Of a stretch of 64,000 nt of DNA, positions 42,172 to 51,733 are shown in pieces. The stretch's first letter is position 1. Each line of letters opens with the position of its first letter. A model generated the notes under the pieces. That model had not been told where the DNA came from, did no database searches, and saw only the letters and a program-made list of their open reading frames with translations. Made by a program: the position numbers and the translations under genes. Source of the DNA: Kribbella sandramycini (GTDB lineage: Bacteria; Actinomycetota; Actinomycetes; Propionibacteriales; Kribbellaceae); contig NZ_JABJRC010000005.1 of NCBI RefSeq assembly GCF_013131805.1, positions 186,001 through 250,000 of the forward strand, given 5' to 3'.

Positions 42172-42684
42172 CTACGGGGGTGGGGGTTGGGTTATCTCTT
42201 GGGTGGAGATCAGGGCGGCGAGGACTAGGGGGGCGTCGCCGTCGCTGTGGCCGAGGACTAGGGCCGGCCAGCGGGTTTCGATCGGGCCCCAGAGGTGGAG
42301 ATCGCCGTAGAGGTCCTGGGCGAAGAGGGCGCGGTAGAGGGGTTCCACCGGTTGCCCCATCTGGTGTTTGAGCATCGGGCCGTCGATGGAGATCACCCGG
42401 GGTGGGCCCCAGGTGGCCGAGAGCGCCGCGGCGAGGTGCTTGAGGTGGGCTTCGGCGGTTTCGGTGGCGGCCGTCCAGTCGGCTTCGTAGAGACCGGTCA
42501 GGTCACCGCCTTCCCAGAGCGGGATGACGCGGAAGCCGGGGCCGGTGGTGTGGGTCCATTCGCCGGTGGCCGGGTCTCCTGCGGCCGTGACCGGGCCGGC
42601 GGCCGGGACGTCGGCGACCAGGAGTTCGGTCACCTCGGTCTCGGCGCGCGCGGCGTCGAACGGCTCACCGTAGCGAGCGGTCAA
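42172..42684 (-). CDS. Hypothetical protein downstream of gpmA
   Basis: 170-residue protein I do not recognise. It has no signal peptide or membrane segment; motifs include 'FRVIPLWEGGDLTGLYEADW' and 'PRVISIDGPMLKHQMGQPVE'. TTG at 42684, overlapping the gpmA stop (TTGA), is the most likely start; the longer frame reaching into gpmA is a shadow. Coupling to gpmA suggests co-expression but says little of its job. Confidence 0.6.
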   Translation of the reverse strand: MTARYGEPFDAARAETEVTELLVADVPAAGPVTAAGDPATGEWTHTTGPGFRVIPLWEGGDLTGLYEADWTAATETAEAHLKHLAAALSATWGPPRVISIDGPMLKHQMGQPVEPLYRALFAQDLYGDLHLWGPIETRWPALVLGHSDGDAPLVLAALISTQEITQPPPP

Positions 42685-43427
42685 CGGCCCTGGTTCTTGA
42701 CGGCTTCGATGGCGGCGGCCGCGGCGTTCGGGTCGAGGTATTCGCCGCCAGGGGTGATCGGCTTCAGGTTCTCGTCGAGTTCGTAGAGCAGCGGGAGGCC
42801 GGTGGGGATGTTGAGGCCGACGACGGTGGGCTCGTCGAGGCCGTCGAGGTGCTTGACGAGGGCGCGCAGGGAGTTGCCGTGGGCGGTGACCAGGACGGTC
42901 TTGCCGGCGCGCAGGTCGGGGACGATGGCGTCGTACCAGTAGGGGAGCATCCGGGCGACGACGTCCTTGAGGCATTCGGTCGCGGGGAGGATCTCCGGCG
43001 GGAGGGCCGCGTAGCGCGGGTCGCCGGCCTGGTCGAACTCGGAGCCGCGCTCGATCGCGGGCGGCGGAGTGTCGTAGGAGCGGCGGAACAGCATGAACTG
43101 CTCCTCGCCGAGCTCCTCCAGGGTCTGCTTCTTGTCCTTGCCCTGCAGGGCGCCGTAGTGGCGCTCGTTCAGGCGCCACGAGCGGCGGACGTCGATCCAC
43201 TGGCGCTCGGCGACCTCGAGCGCGATGTTCGCGGTGCGGATCGCGCGGCGCAGCAGCGAGGTGTGCAGGACGTCGGGGAGCAGACCGCGATCGCGGAGCA
43301 GCTCACCGCCGCGGTGCGCCTCTTCGACGCCCTGGGCGTTCAGGTCGACATCGACCCAGCCCGTGAAGAGGTTCTTCGCGTTCCAGTCGCTGTGGCCGTG
43401 GCGGAGCAGGATCAGGCGATAGGTCAT
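42681..43427 (-). CDS. gpmA: 2,3-bisphosphoglycerate-dependent phosphoglycerate mutase
   Basis: 248-residue glycolytic enzyme interconverting 3- and 2-phosphoglycerate. Phosphohistidine motif 'LILLRHGHSDWNAKNLFTGW' (His in RHG, about residue 10), 'RSWRLNERHYGALQGKDK' with the catalytic Glu, and 'TVLVTAHGNSLRALVKHLDG' with the second His are all present. ATG at 43427; the open frame further upstream is a shadow of the YbjN gene. Confidence 0.97.
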   Translation of the reverse strand: MTYRLILLRHGHSDWNAKNLFTGWVDVDLNAQGVEEAHRGGELLRDRGLLPDVLHTSLLRRAIRTANIALEVAERQWIDVRRSWRLNERHYGALQGKDKKQTLEELGEEQFMLFRRSYDTPPPAIERGSEFDQAGDPRYAALPPEILPATECLKDVVARMLPYWYDAIVPDLRAGKTVLVTAHGNSLRALVKHLDGLDEPTVVGLNIPTGLPLLYELDENLKPITPGGEYLDPNAAAAAIEAVKNQGR

Positions 43428-43437
43428 GGGCCAGAGT

Positions 43438-43926
43438 TTACTGAGGTTCGAGCCAACCCTTGAAAGCGTCCAGGTTCCGGGTCGATTCGCCGCGCGCGAC
43501 CCGCCACTCGTACTCCTTGCGGATCGACGAGGCGAAGCCCAGCTCGAGAATGGTGTTGAACGACGAGTCGGCGTACTCCAGGACGGCGCCGAGCAGCCGG
43601 TCCACCTCGGTCGGGGTGATCGCGTGCAGCGGCACCCGCCCGTCCAGGTGGATGTCGCCGAGGTGGTCGACGGCGAACGCGACGCCGTACATCTTGAGGT
43701 TCTTCTCGAGCAGCCAGCGGTAGACGGCCGCGTGGTTCTCGTCCGGATGCCGGGCCACGAAGGCGTGCACCTGAACCGCCTGCGCGCCAACGGTCAGCGA
43801 CACCGTGGTCTTCAGCTTGCGCTCCCCCGGCAGGTCGGCCGTGAACGCGCCCGGCGTCGCCTCGGTGAACTCCAACTCGTTCTCGGTCAGCACCTGACGG
43901 ATGACGTCCGCCGCGGACACTCTCAT
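43438..43926 (-). CDS. YbjN domain-containing protein
   Basis: 162-residue cytoplasmic protein of the YbjN family, which has a type III secretion chaperone-like fold. Motifs 'VYRWLLEKNLKMYGVAFAVD' and 'LGDIHLDGRVPLHAITPTEV' fit. In actinobacteria it regularly lies between mshA and gpmA, as here. Its ATG directly follows the mshA stop with no gap. Function is not established. Confidence 0.88.
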   Translation of the reverse strand: MRVSAADVIRQVLTENELEFTEATPGAFTADLPGERKLKTTVSLTVGAQAVQVHAFVARHPDENHAAVYRWLLEKNLKMYGVAFAVDHLGDIHLDGRVPLHAITPTEVDRLLGAVLEYADSSFNTILELGFASSIRKEYEWRVARGESTRNLDAFKGWLEPQ

Positions 43927-45204
43927 TCAGAACACCTCAGCTGCCATCGTCTCCGCCGCGGTCCGGTACGCCGCCAGCGTCCTGCGGGCGGTCAGCTCCC
44001 AGCCGAAGCCCTGCGCGTGTTTGACCGCCGCCTGGCTCATCGTCTCGCGGGTGTACGGATCCGTCGCGATCCGCGCCAGCGCGTCGGCGAAGTCGTCGAC
44101 GCGGTGCCCGTCGACCAGCAGCCCGGTCTGCCCGTTCACGACCGCGGTCGTCAGCCCGCCGACGGCCGCCGCGACCACCGGCGTACCGCACGCCTGCGCC
44201 TCCAGCGCGACCAGCCCGAAGGACTCCGAGTACGACGGCACGCACACAACCGATGCGGCGCGGTACCACTCGGCCAGCCCCGGCCGCTCCATCGGCTTCA
44301 CGAACCGGATGACGTCGTCCACCCCCAGCGCCCGCGCCAGCTCGGCATGCGCCTCCGGGTGCTCCATCCCGTTCCCCGACGGCCCACCGATGATCGCGAC
44401 CACCAGCCGCGCCCGCAGCGCCGGATCGCGCTCCAGCATCCGCGCAGCCGCCCGGATCAACAGATCCGGCGCCTTCAACGGCTGGATCCGCCCCACGAAC
44501 GCCAGAACCACCGCATCCACAGGTACACCGACCGCACGCCGGGCCGCGGCCTGGTCACCGGGGGCGAACACCTCCAGATCCACACCAGGGTTGACGACCT
44601 CGATCTTCGCCGGCTGCGCGCCGTACAGGCTGATCAGCTCCTGCGCCTCGTCCGGGGTGTTGGCCAGCAGGCGATCGGCGGACTCGACCACCTGCTCCTC
44701 ACCGAGCACCCGGGCCGGCGGCTCCGGGACGTCGCCGTCCGCAAGGCTCAGGTTCTTCACCTTGGCCATCGTGTGCATGGTGTGCACCAGCGGGACCGCC
44801 CAGCGGTCGCGGGCGAGCAGACCGACCTGGCCGGACAACCAGTAGTGCGAGTGGATGACGTCGTACCAGCCGGGCTCGTGGATCGCCTCTGCCCGCAGTA
44901 CGGCGCGAGCGAACGTGCACAGCTGGGCAGGCAGCTCGTTCTTCGTCAGCCCTTCGTACGGCCCGGCGGCGACGTTGCGGACGGTCACGCCGGGCATCAG
45001 CTCGATCCGGGCCGGTAGCGCGGACGACGTCGCCCGGGTGAACACATCCACCTCGGTGCCGAGCTCGGCGAGCTGTTTGGACAGCTCCACGACGTACACG
45101 TTCATCCCGCCGGCATCGCCGGTCCCGGGCTGGTCGAGCGGTGAGGTGTGCAGGCTGATCATCGCGACCCGACGCGGCGGAGGGACGGCGGACGGTTCGG
45201 TCAC
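43927..45204 (-). CDS. mshA: D-inositol-3-phosphate glycosyltransferase (mycothiol synthesis)
   Basis: 425-residue GT4 glycosyltransferase that transfers GlcNAc from UDP-GlcNAc to inositol-3-phosphate, the first step of mycothiol synthesis. The N-terminal motif 'MISLHTSPLDQPGTGDAGGM' and 'NVYVVELSKQLAELGTEVDV', and the C-terminal donor site 'SYSESFGLVALEAQACGTPV', are diagnostic. GTG at 45204 is chosen because it begins just ahead of the conserved VAMISLHTSP; the frame stays open to 45345. Confidence 0.95.
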   Translation of the reverse strand: MTEPSAVPPPRRVAMISLHTSPLDQPGTGDAGGMNVYVVELSKQLAELGTEVDVFTRATSSALPARIELMPGVTVRNVAAGPYEGLTKNELPAQLCTFARAVLRAEAIHEPGWYDVIHSHYWLSGQVGLLARDRWAVPLVHTMHTMAKVKNLSLADGDVPEPPARVLGEEQVVESADRLLANTPDEAQELISLYGAQPAKIEVVNPGVDLEVFAPGDQAAARRAVGVPVDAVVLAFVGRIQPLKAPDLLIRAAARMLERDPALRARLVVAIIGGPSGNGMEHPEAHAELARALGVDDVIRFVKPMERPGLAEWYRAASVVCVPSYSESFGLVALEAQACGTPVVAAAVGGLTTAVVNGQTGLLVDGHRVDDFADALARIATDPYTRETMSQAAVKHAQGFGWELTARRTLAAYRTAAETMAAEVF

Positions 45205-45309
45205 CCGGTCAGAGTACGCCTGGCATACACCTGTAAGTGGACCTACCACCACCTGATCAGGCGACTCCGGCCCACTGCTCAACACCCGGCTGATCGAAAG
45301 CATTGAGCC

Positions 45310-46299
45310 ATGCGAACAGTCTTGGGGGAAGTACGCAGCTGGCACCGGCCGCTGCTGCTGATGGTGCTTGTGATGACCGCGCTGGCGGGGGTTGCCGGGG
45401 TGGGTCTGCTGGTCGACGACCGGACCGTGCTGAACGAGTCCGTCTGGCTCAAACCGCTGAAGTTCGCGATGTCGTTCGCCGCGTACGGCGCAGCGCTCGC
45501 GTGGCTGCTCTCCCGGTTGCAGAAGGCGAAGCGGTTCGGCTGGCTACTCGGTACGGCGTTCGCGGTCACCGGGCTGATCGACGTCGGATTCATCGCCGTC
45601 CAGGCTGCGCGCGGCACGTTCAGCCACTTCAACAACAACACCGACAAGTTCAACGCGATCGGCCAGCAGATCTTCTCGATCGGCGTGCTGGGCCTGTTCA
45701 CGGCCAGCCTGGTGATCGCGATCATGCTGCTGTTCCAGCGGATCGGCGACAAGCCGCTGACCCGGGCGATCCGCGTCGGGGTCGGACTGGCCTTTGCCGG
45801 GATGGCCGTCGCGCTCTACCTGTCCGGAGCAGATGCGCACCCGCAGCAGGTCACCGATGCGCAGGGCCGTCCGGTCGAGCTGATGGGCAGCCACGGCGTG
45901 GGTGTCGAAGCCGGTGGGCCTGGGCTACCGATCGTCCGCTGGAGCACCGAGGGCGGCGACCTCCGCGTCCCGCACTTCTTCGGTATGCACGCTCTGCATG
46001 CACTCCTCGCGCTCGTCCTGCTCCTGACCGTTCTGGCCGCCCGCATCATCTGGCTGCGCCCAGAGCGCGTCCGGCACCAACTGCTGGGCGTGGCCGCCTT
46101 CGCCTACACCGGTCTGATGACCGTCACGACCTTCCAAGCCGTCCGCGGCCACTCCGCCATCCGCTTCGACGCACCGACCCTGGCTCTGGCTGCGGGCTTC
46201 GTCGTACTCAGCGTCGCAGCACTCGTTCTGGTAGTCCGCAAAGCCCGTCTGACCGCACCGATCGCGCCCCCGGCGCGGCACTCGACTCTGGTCTCGTGA
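45310..46299 (+). CDS. Hypothetical polytopic membrane protein
   Basis: 329-residue protein with about eight hydrophobic segments ('LLLMVLVMTALAGVAGVGLL', 'WLLGTAFAVTGLIDVGFIAV', 'IGVLGLFTASLVIAIMLLFQ' and others) and an extracellular loop with His residues. 'VPHFFGMHALHALLALVLL' is notable for three His near a membrane edge, suggesting a possible heme or metal site, though no family is recognised with confidence. Divergent from mshA and 43 bases upstream of an SDR gene. Confidence 0.75.
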   Translation: MRTVLGEVRSWHRPLLLMVLVMTALAGVAGVGLLVDDRTVLNESVWLKPLKFAMSFAAYGAALAWLLSRLQKAKRFGWLLGTAFAVTGLIDVGFIAVQAARGTFSHFNNNTDKFNAIGQQIFSIGVLGLFTASLVIAIMLLFQRIGDKPLTRAIRVGVGLAFAGMAVALYLSGADAHPQQVTDAQGRPVELMGSHGVGVEAGGPGLPIVRWSTEGGDLRVPHFFGMHALHALLALVLLLTVLAARIIWLRPERVRHQLLGVAAFAYTGLMTVTTFQAVRGHSAIRFDAPTLALAAGFVVLSVAALVLVVRKARLTAPIAPPARHSTLVS

Positions 46300-46342
46300 G
46301 ACGGGCTGCGGCCGCCTGACCAGAGTTTGGGAGACTCGGGGC

Positions 46343-47086
46343 ATGACTGAGCGTCCTCTTGCCGTGGTGACCGGAGCGAGCAGTGGGATCGGGGCGGCGA
46401 CTGCTCGCCGCCTCGCGCAGGATGGGTTCGAGGTGATTGCCGCTGCGCGCCGGCTGGACCGGATCGAGGCGCTGGCCAAGGAGATCGACGGACGGGCCTT
46501 CCAGTGTGATGTCACCGCGCCGGAGGATGTGGCCGCGCTGGCCGCGACTGTCGGCGACCGGCTGGAGCTGCTGGTGAACAACGCAGGTGGGGCGTTCGGC
46601 GCCGAGCCGGTGGCAGACGCCGACCTGGACGCGTGGCGGCGGATGTACGAGGTGAACGTGATCGGCGTCGCCGCCGTCACCAAGGCGTTGCTCCCGGCCC
46701 TGGTCGCCGGAAGCGGCACGATCATCGTGATGGGTTCGACGGCCGGTCAGGTGGCGTACGAGAACGGCGGCGGGTACGTCGCCGCCAAGCACGCTGCCAA
46801 GGCCGTCGTCGACACACTCCGGCTGGAGCTGTTCGACCAGCCGGTCCGCGTCACCGAGATCGCGCCGGGCATGGTGAAGAGCGAGGGGTTCGCGATCACC
46901 CGCTTCGACGGCGACCAGGCCAAGGCGGACGCCGTGTACGCCGGCGTCGCCGAGCCCCTGACGTCGGACGACATCGCCGACATCGTCAGTTGGGTCGCCA
47001 CCCGCCCGCCGCACGTCAACCTGGACCGGATCACCGTCCGCCCCCGCGCCCAGGCCGCACAGCACAAGGTGCACCGGGTTCAGTAG
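46343..47086 (+). CDS. SDR-family oxidoreductase (YdfG-like)
   Basis: 247-residue short-chain dehydrogenase with cofactor site 'VVTGASSGIGAATARRLAQD', basic residues after beta-2 ('AAARRLDRIE') favouring NADPH, and catalytic Ser in 'IIVMGSTAG' and Tyr-x3-Lys in 'GGGYVAAKHA'. It resembles NADP-dependent serine/3-hydroxy acid dehydrogenases. The true substrate is unknown. Its end overlaps the convergent esterase-like gene by seven bases. Confidence 0.9.
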   Translation: MTERPLAVVTGASSGIGAATARRLAQDGFEVIAAARRLDRIEALAKEIDGRAFQCDVTAPEDVAALAATVGDRLELLVNNAGGAFGAEPVADADLDAWRRMYEVNVIGVAAVTKALLPALVAGSGTIIVMGSTAGQVAYENGGGYVAAKHAAKAVVDTLRLELFDQPVRVTEIAPGMVKSEGFAITRFDGDQAKADAVYAGVAEPLTSDDIADIVSWVATRPPHVNLDRITVRPRAQAAQHKVHRVQ

Positions 47087-48321
47087 CGGTGTGTCGGGGA
47101 CACCTCCCTGGTGTGCAGCAGTACGTCGAACCAGGTGCTGAGGCTGTCACCGGTCAGATACGACCCCGGCACGTCCGGCAGGCCCCTCGTACGCGCGGTC
47201 CGGTGCAGCCACTCCCGGACCGCGGGTGGCTGCGGACTCCGGAGGTCCAGTGTGAACTGGTCGGACGCCGCGGCGTTCAGCTGATACTCGAACCAGTCAG
47301 GCGCAGCCGGCGGTAGATCGACCGGGCCCAGTGCGGTGCCGTGGTCGAACGTGCAGCCCAGCGAGCGGTAGCGGTCGCCGTACCACTCGTGCAGGTAGGT
47401 GCCGACATTCTTGAAGCCGGCTCCGACGCTGAACCAGAGGTTGGGCGCGTTGATCGTGTGTGCGGACGCCGCCCAGTAGATGACCTTGCTGCGCGTGAAC
47501 GCCTGCCACCAGCGGACGTTCTCGGCGCCGCGGGCGTCGCGGTAAGCCCAGATCTCCTCGTCCGGCAGGCTGAACGCCGTGTAGAACGAGCGGATCTGCC
47601 GCGCATGGTGCTCGATGACCGCCTGCTCGCGATTGCTGGGCAGGTCTCGTACCAGTGCATGGACCGCAGTGGCCCGCTGGATGAAGAGCTCCTTGTTCTG
47701 CACGTCGTCGCGATACCACTGGATGTACGCGCCGATATCGGTCAGATGCGGCGTGATCGGCTTCAGGTCACGCCGGAGCTCGGCCAGCCGATGCGGTGCC
47801 CGACGAGCGACGTACGCGTCGATGGCGTCGTACGAGAGCTGGCGGGTGGCGAAGTACTCCGCACCCGCGAACCGCACCTTGTCGTGGTGGGTCGCGTTGT
47901 AGGACCGCAAGTACTCGAAAAGCTCGCCGATCTCATGTGTCCGCGACTCCCGGCTCAACTGACCGACCAGCGCCCGCAGGTCCCCGCGGCCGGTCAGCAC
48001 GTAGTCGTTGAGCAGGGTGCCCACCGACCAGTCGTCCTCGAACGCGATCGCCCGGAACCCCAGCTCCTCGACGAGATACCGCACCACCCGCAGCTTGAGC
48101 CGAGTGATCTCCGCCGTCCCGTGCACCGCCTCTCCCAGCCCGACAACCTGCGCGCCTCCGATCGAACGGCGTAACTGCCGCAGATCGCCTACGGGCCGCG
48201 CATTCGCCCGAATCCACTCAGGAACGCCGGTCTGGCCCGCCCGAGCCGTCCCAGCACCCAACACGGCCGCAGCCGCAACACCTGTCGTTCCGGCGATCAG
48301 CCGCCGTCGAGTAATCGTCAT
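47080..48321 (-). CDS. Erythromycin esterase-family protein, Tat-exported
   Basis: 413-residue exported protein. The N-terminus is a Tat signal (MTITRRRLIAGTTGVAAAAV). The body has EreA-like motifs: 'VVGLGEAVHGTAEITRLKLR' with active-site Glu/His, 'FRAIAFEDDW' and 'KVIYWAASAHTINAPN' with a further His. Most family members are not macrolide esterases, so resistance should not be assumed. ATG at 48321 is chosen as it begins the twin-arginine signal. Confidence 0.87.
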   Translation of the reverse strand: MTITRRRLIAGTTGVAAAAVLGAGTARAGQTGVPEWIRANARPVGDLRQLRRSIGGAQVVGLGEAVHGTAEITRLKLRVVRYLVEELGFRAIAFEDDWSVGTLLNDYVLTGRGDLRALVGQLSRESRTHEIGELFEYLRSYNATHHDKVRFAGAEYFATRQLSYDAIDAYVARRAPHRLAELRRDLKPITPHLTDIGAYIQWYRDDVQNKELFIQRATAVHALVRDLPSNREQAVIEHHARQIRSFYTAFSLPDEEIWAYRDARGAENVRWWQAFTRSKVIYWAASAHTINAPNLWFSVGAGFKNVGTYLHEWYGDRYRSLGCTFDHGTALGPVDLPPAAPDWFEYQLNAAASDQFTLDLRSPQPPAVREWLHRTARTRGLPDVPGSYLTGDSLSTWFDVLLHTREVSPTHRY

Positions 48322-48431
48322 GCCATCAGCCTCGCGTCGGCCGGCGTCCCCAGACATCCTCCAGGGGAAGGCTTCGCAGATACGCCGACAGCCGTACGCG
48401 CCGAGCGCCGTCCGCCGCCTAGCGTGCAGCT

Positions 48432-49532
48432 ATGGCACAACACCAAGCGATCGTGATCGGCGGCGGCATCGCGGGACTGACCGCCGCCGCTGCGCTGCTC
48501 CGCTCGGGCTGGCGCGTCAAGGTGCTGGAGAGCGCGCCTGAGCTGGGCGAGGTCGGCGCCGGGCTTGCCGTCACTGCCAATGGGCTCAACGCCCTGGCCG
48601 CGATCGACGCCGCCGAAGCGGTCGAACGCGCCGGATTCGCCGTCCAGCCGGCCGGAACCCGCCGAGCCGACGGCAAATGGTTGCTCAAGGCACCTGAATC
48701 CGGCAGTCGAATGGTCGGCATCCACCGTCGACGGCTCCAGCAGGTCCTGCTCGACGCCGCCGCCGGCGCGGATGTCGTCACCGGAGCACGGGTCACCGCC
48801 GTCGAGCCGGACGGCGTGGTCAGCTGGGGCAGGTACACCGAGTCCGCCGATCTCGTGGTCGGTGCCGACGGCATCCGCAGCGCGACACGTCAGTCCCTCT
48901 TCCCCGCGCACGAGTTGGCGTACAGCGGCTTCTCCAGCTGGCGGGCCGTCGTCCCGGACGCCGGGGGTGGCGCCGACCGTTTCGCGATGGTGTGGGGACG
49001 GCGCGCGGAGTACGGCGAACTGCGGATCAGCGCCGACGAGGTCTATTGGTACGCGTACGTCGCACTCCCAGCCGCGCATCGCTTCCCGGACGAGCTGCAG
49101 GCGGCTCGGGATCGGTTCGCCGGCTGGGCGCCCGACGTCCAGGCCCGGATCGCGGCCACGCAGCAGGTGATCCGGCACGACGTCTGGGTGCTCCGCAGGC
49201 GGCTGCCGTACTACTCCCGGGGGCGTACGGTTCTGATCGGCGACGCGGCACACCCGATGTTGCCGACACTCGGCCAGGGGGCGAACTCGGCGCTTGAGGA
49301 CGGCGTGACGCTTGGCCGGCTGCTCCCAGCGGACTGCGACCTCGCAGCGGGGTTACAGCGCTACGAGGCGGCCCGGTATCGGCGTACGCAACTGCTGGTC
49401 AGGCGATCGGCGCAGATGGCTCGCTTCGGCGCCCATCTCGGCCGCGGGTTGACGCTGCGTGACAGCCTGTTGCGGATCGCACCGGCCGGCGCGGCGCAGC
49501 GCTCCGGGAACGCGTTGCTGGATTGGCGCTGA
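48432..49532 (+). CDS. FAD-dependent monooxygenase
   Basis: 366-residue class A flavoprotein hydroxylase. FAD-binding 'AIVIGGGIAGLTAAAALLRS' at the N-terminus, the DG motif 'ADLVVGADGIRSATRQSLF' and the GD motif 'VLIGDAAHPMLPTLGQGANS' are in the right order. Such enzymes hydroxylate small aromatic or polyketide-like substrates with NAD(P)H. It stands alone, divergent from the esterase-like gene, so the substrate cannot be inferred. Confidence 0.9.
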   Translation: MAQHQAIVIGGGIAGLTAAAALLRSGWRVKVLESAPELGEVGAGLAVTANGLNALAAIDAAEAVERAGFAVQPAGTRRADGKWLLKAPESGSRMVGIHRRRLQQVLLDAAAGADVVTGARVTAVEPDGVVSWGRYTESADLVVGADGIRSATRQSLFPAHELAYSGFSSWRAVVPDAGGGADRFAMVWGRRAEYGELRISADEVYWYAYVALPAAHRFPDELQAARDRFAGWAPDVQARIAATQQVIRHDVWVLRRRLPYYSRGRTVLIGDAAHPMLPTLGQGANSALEDGVTLGRLLPADCDLAAGLQRYEAARYRRTQLLVRRSAQMARFGAHLGRGLTLRDSLLRIAPAGAAQRSGNALLDWR

Positions 49533-49544
49533 CCGGCTGCGAGT

Positions 49545-49574
49545 TTCGTGGATACGAAGGGTCACCGGTAAGAT
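49545..49574 (+). promoter_or_regulatory. Predicted promoter of typA
   Basis: TTCGTG (49545-49550) and TAAGAT (49569-49574) are 18 bases apart, about 110 bases upstream of the ATG. The -10 is good, the -35 weak. Confidence 0.35.
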
Positions 49575-49683
49575 AAAGAGGCTGTGCCTTGCGTCGAGTG
49601 GCCGATTCCGTGACTCAGAACACGATTCAGAACACGCCGTAGCCACCGCCTGACACCCAGTCTACTGCTTGGAGCGCTTCCCC

Positions 49684-51546
49684 ATGCCTGTCCGTAACGA
49701 CCTGCGCAACGTCGCGATCGTGGCCCACGTCGACCACGGCAAGACCACCCTGGTCGACGCGATGCTGTGGCAGTCCGGCGCCTTCGGCGCGCATCAGCAC
49801 GTCGACGAGCGGGCGATGGACTCCGGCGACCTGGAGCGCGAGAAGGGGATCACGATCCTCGCCAAGAACACCGCCGTCCGGCACAAGATGGCCAGCGGCG
49901 AGACGGTGACGATCAACATCATCGACACCCCCGGCCACGCCGACTTCGGCGGTGAGGTCGAGCGCGGCCTGTCCATGGTGGACGCGATCGTCCTGCTGGT
50001 GGACGCCTCCGAGGGCCCGCTGCCGCAGACCCGGTTCGTGCTGCGCAAGGCGCTGGCCCGCCGGATGCCGGTGATCCTCGTGGTGAACAAGGTCGACCGG
50101 CCGGACTCGCGGATCGCCGAGGTCGTCGACGAGACGTACGAGCTGTTCCTCGACCTGCTCGACCACGACGCCGACCAGGGCGCGCTGGACTTCCCGGTCG
50201 TCTACGCCTCGGCCCGCGCGGGCCGCGCCTCGCTGACCCAGCCGGCCGACGGCGGCCTGCCGGACTCCGAAGACCTCGAGCCGCTGTTCGAGACGATCCT
50301 GGCGAACGTGCCGGCCCCGGAGTACACCGAGGACGCGCCGCTGCAGGCGCACGTGACCAACCTGGACGCCTCGCCGTTCCTCGGCCGGCTCGCGCTGGTC
50401 CGGGTGCACGAGGGCACGCTGAAGAAGGGCTCGCAGGTCGCCTGGTGCCGGCACGACGGCTCGGTGCAGCGGGTGAAGATCACCGAGCTGCTGGTCACCG
50501 AGGCGCTCGAGCGCGTCCCCGGCGACTCGGCCGGACCGGGTGACATCGTCGCGATCGCCGGGATCCCGGAGATCATGATCGGCGACACGCTGAGCGACCC
50601 GGAGAACCCGAAGCCGCTGCCGCTGATCACGGTCGACGAGCCGGCCATCTCGATGACGATCGGCACCAACACCTCGCCGCTGGCCGGCCGGGTCAAGGGC
50701 ACCAAGGTGACCGCCCGCCTGGTCAAGGACCGGCTCGACAAGGAGCTGGTCGGCAACGTCTCGATCCGGGTGCTGCCGACCGAGCGGCCGGATGCCTGGG
50801 AGGTGCAGGGCCGTGGTGAGCTGGCGCTGGCCATCCTGGTCGAGCAGATGCGCCGCGAGGGGTACGAGCTGACCGTCGGCAAGCCGCAGGTGGTCACCAA
50901 GGAGATCGACGGCAAGCGGCACGAGCCGGTCGAGCGGCTGACCATCGACTGCCCCGAGGAGTACCTCGGCACGGTCACGCAACTGCTCGCCGTCCGCAAG
51001 GGCCGGATGGAGCAGATGACCAACCACGGCACCGGCTGGGTGCGGATGGAGTTCCTGGTCCCGGCGCGCGGCCTGATCGGCTTCCGGACGGAGTTCCTCA
51101 CCGACACCCGCGGTACCGGTATCGCGCACCACGTGTTCGAGGGTTACGAGCCGTGGTTCGGCGAGCTGCGCACCCGCCCGAGCGGCTCCCTGGTCGCGGA
51201 CCGGACGGGCGCCGCGACGTCGTACGCGATGATCAACCTGCAGGAGCGCGGCACGCTGTTCGTCGAGCCGGCCACCGAGGTGTACGAGGGCATGATCGTC
51301 GGCGAGAACTCGCGCTCCGACGACATGGACGTCAACATCACCAAGGAAAAGAAGATGACCAACGTCCGCTCGAACGCGGACGAGTTCGAGAAGCTGGTCC
51401 CGGCCCGCAAGCTCTCGCTCGAGCAGTCGCTGGAGTTCTGCCGCGAGGACGAGTGCGTCGAGGTCACGCCGGACGCGATCCGGATGCGCAAGGTCGCGCT
51501 GACGCAGGTCGAGCGGGCCAAGCTCGGCCGCAAGAACAAGGCGTAA
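49684..51546 (+). CDS. typA: Ribosome-associated translational GTPase TypA/BipA
   Basis: 620-residue GTPase of the EF-G-like group. G1 'NVAIVAHVDHGKTTLVDAML', G2/switch 'EREKGITILAKN', G3 'IIDTPGHADFGGEVERGLSM', G4 'VVNKVDRPDSR', followed by EF-G-like domains and the BipA-specific C-terminal domain ('AATSYAMINLQERGTLFVEP', 'TNVRSNADEFEKLVPARKLS'). It binds the 70S ribosome and supports growth under stress or cold. ATG at 49684 begins MPVRNDLRNVAIVAHVD; an in-frame TTG at 49669 adds five residues and is less likely. Confidence 0.96.
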   Translation: MPVRNDLRNVAIVAHVDHGKTTLVDAMLWQSGAFGAHQHVDERAMDSGDLEREKGITILAKNTAVRHKMASGETVTINIIDTPGHADFGGEVERGLSMVDAIVLLVDASEGPLPQTRFVLRKALARRMPVILVVNKVDRPDSRIAEVVDETYELFLDLLDHDADQGALDFPVVYASARAGRASLTQPADGGLPDSEDLEPLFETILANVPAPEYTEDAPLQAHVTNLDASPFLGRLALVRVHEGTLKKGSQVAWCRHDGSVQRVKITELLVTEALERVPGDSAGPGDIVAIAGIPEIMIGDTLSDPENPKPLPLITVDEPAISMTIGTNTSPLAGRVKGTKVTARLVKDRLDKELVGNVSIRVLPTERPDAWEVQGRGELALAILVEQMRREGYELTVGKPQVVTKEIDGKRHEPVERLTIDCPEEYLGTVTQLLAVRKGRMEQMTNHGTGWVRMEFLVPARGLIGFRTEFLTDTRGTGIAHHVFEGYEPWFGELRTRPSGSLVADRTGAATSYAMINLQERGTLFVEPATEVYEGMIVGENSRSDDMDVNITKEKKMTNVRSNADEFEKLVPARKLSLEQSLEFCREDECVEVTPDAIRMRKVALTQVERAKLGRKNKA

Positions 51547-51606
51547 CAAAGCTTTTCAGAGCACGGTTCGGCAACGCGCACTTCGGCGGCGGGACGGGAA
51601 TCACAG

Positions 51607-51621
51607 CGGTGTGATACACCG
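51607..51621. other. Short perfect hairpin between typA and L,D-transpeptidase genes
   Basis: CGGTGT-GAT-ACACCG forms a 6-base-pair inverted repeat 61 bases after the typA stop. It could be a weak terminator or part of an operator for the transpeptidase gene; nothing more can be said. Confidence 0.3.
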
Positions 51622-51733
51622 TTCCTCGGCCCGTCGCCGAAGAGTTTGTGCGAACTCGTTACCAACCTCTTGCGGAGTTACGGCGTCTGATCTTGTGAAG
51701 AAGCAAAAATCAGTTGGGGGAAGGACGAAGGAC

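Noticed and set aside
47080..48321. Macrolide resistance gene
   Set aside because: The family name comes from erythromycin esterase, but most actinobacterial members have other or unknown roles; the Tat signal also argues against a cytoplasmic resistance enzyme.
51547..51733. Riboswitch (ydaO-type) ahead of the L,D-transpeptidase gene
   Set aside because: Wall-enzyme genes often carry one, but the conserved core sequence is not present; only short hairpins are seen.
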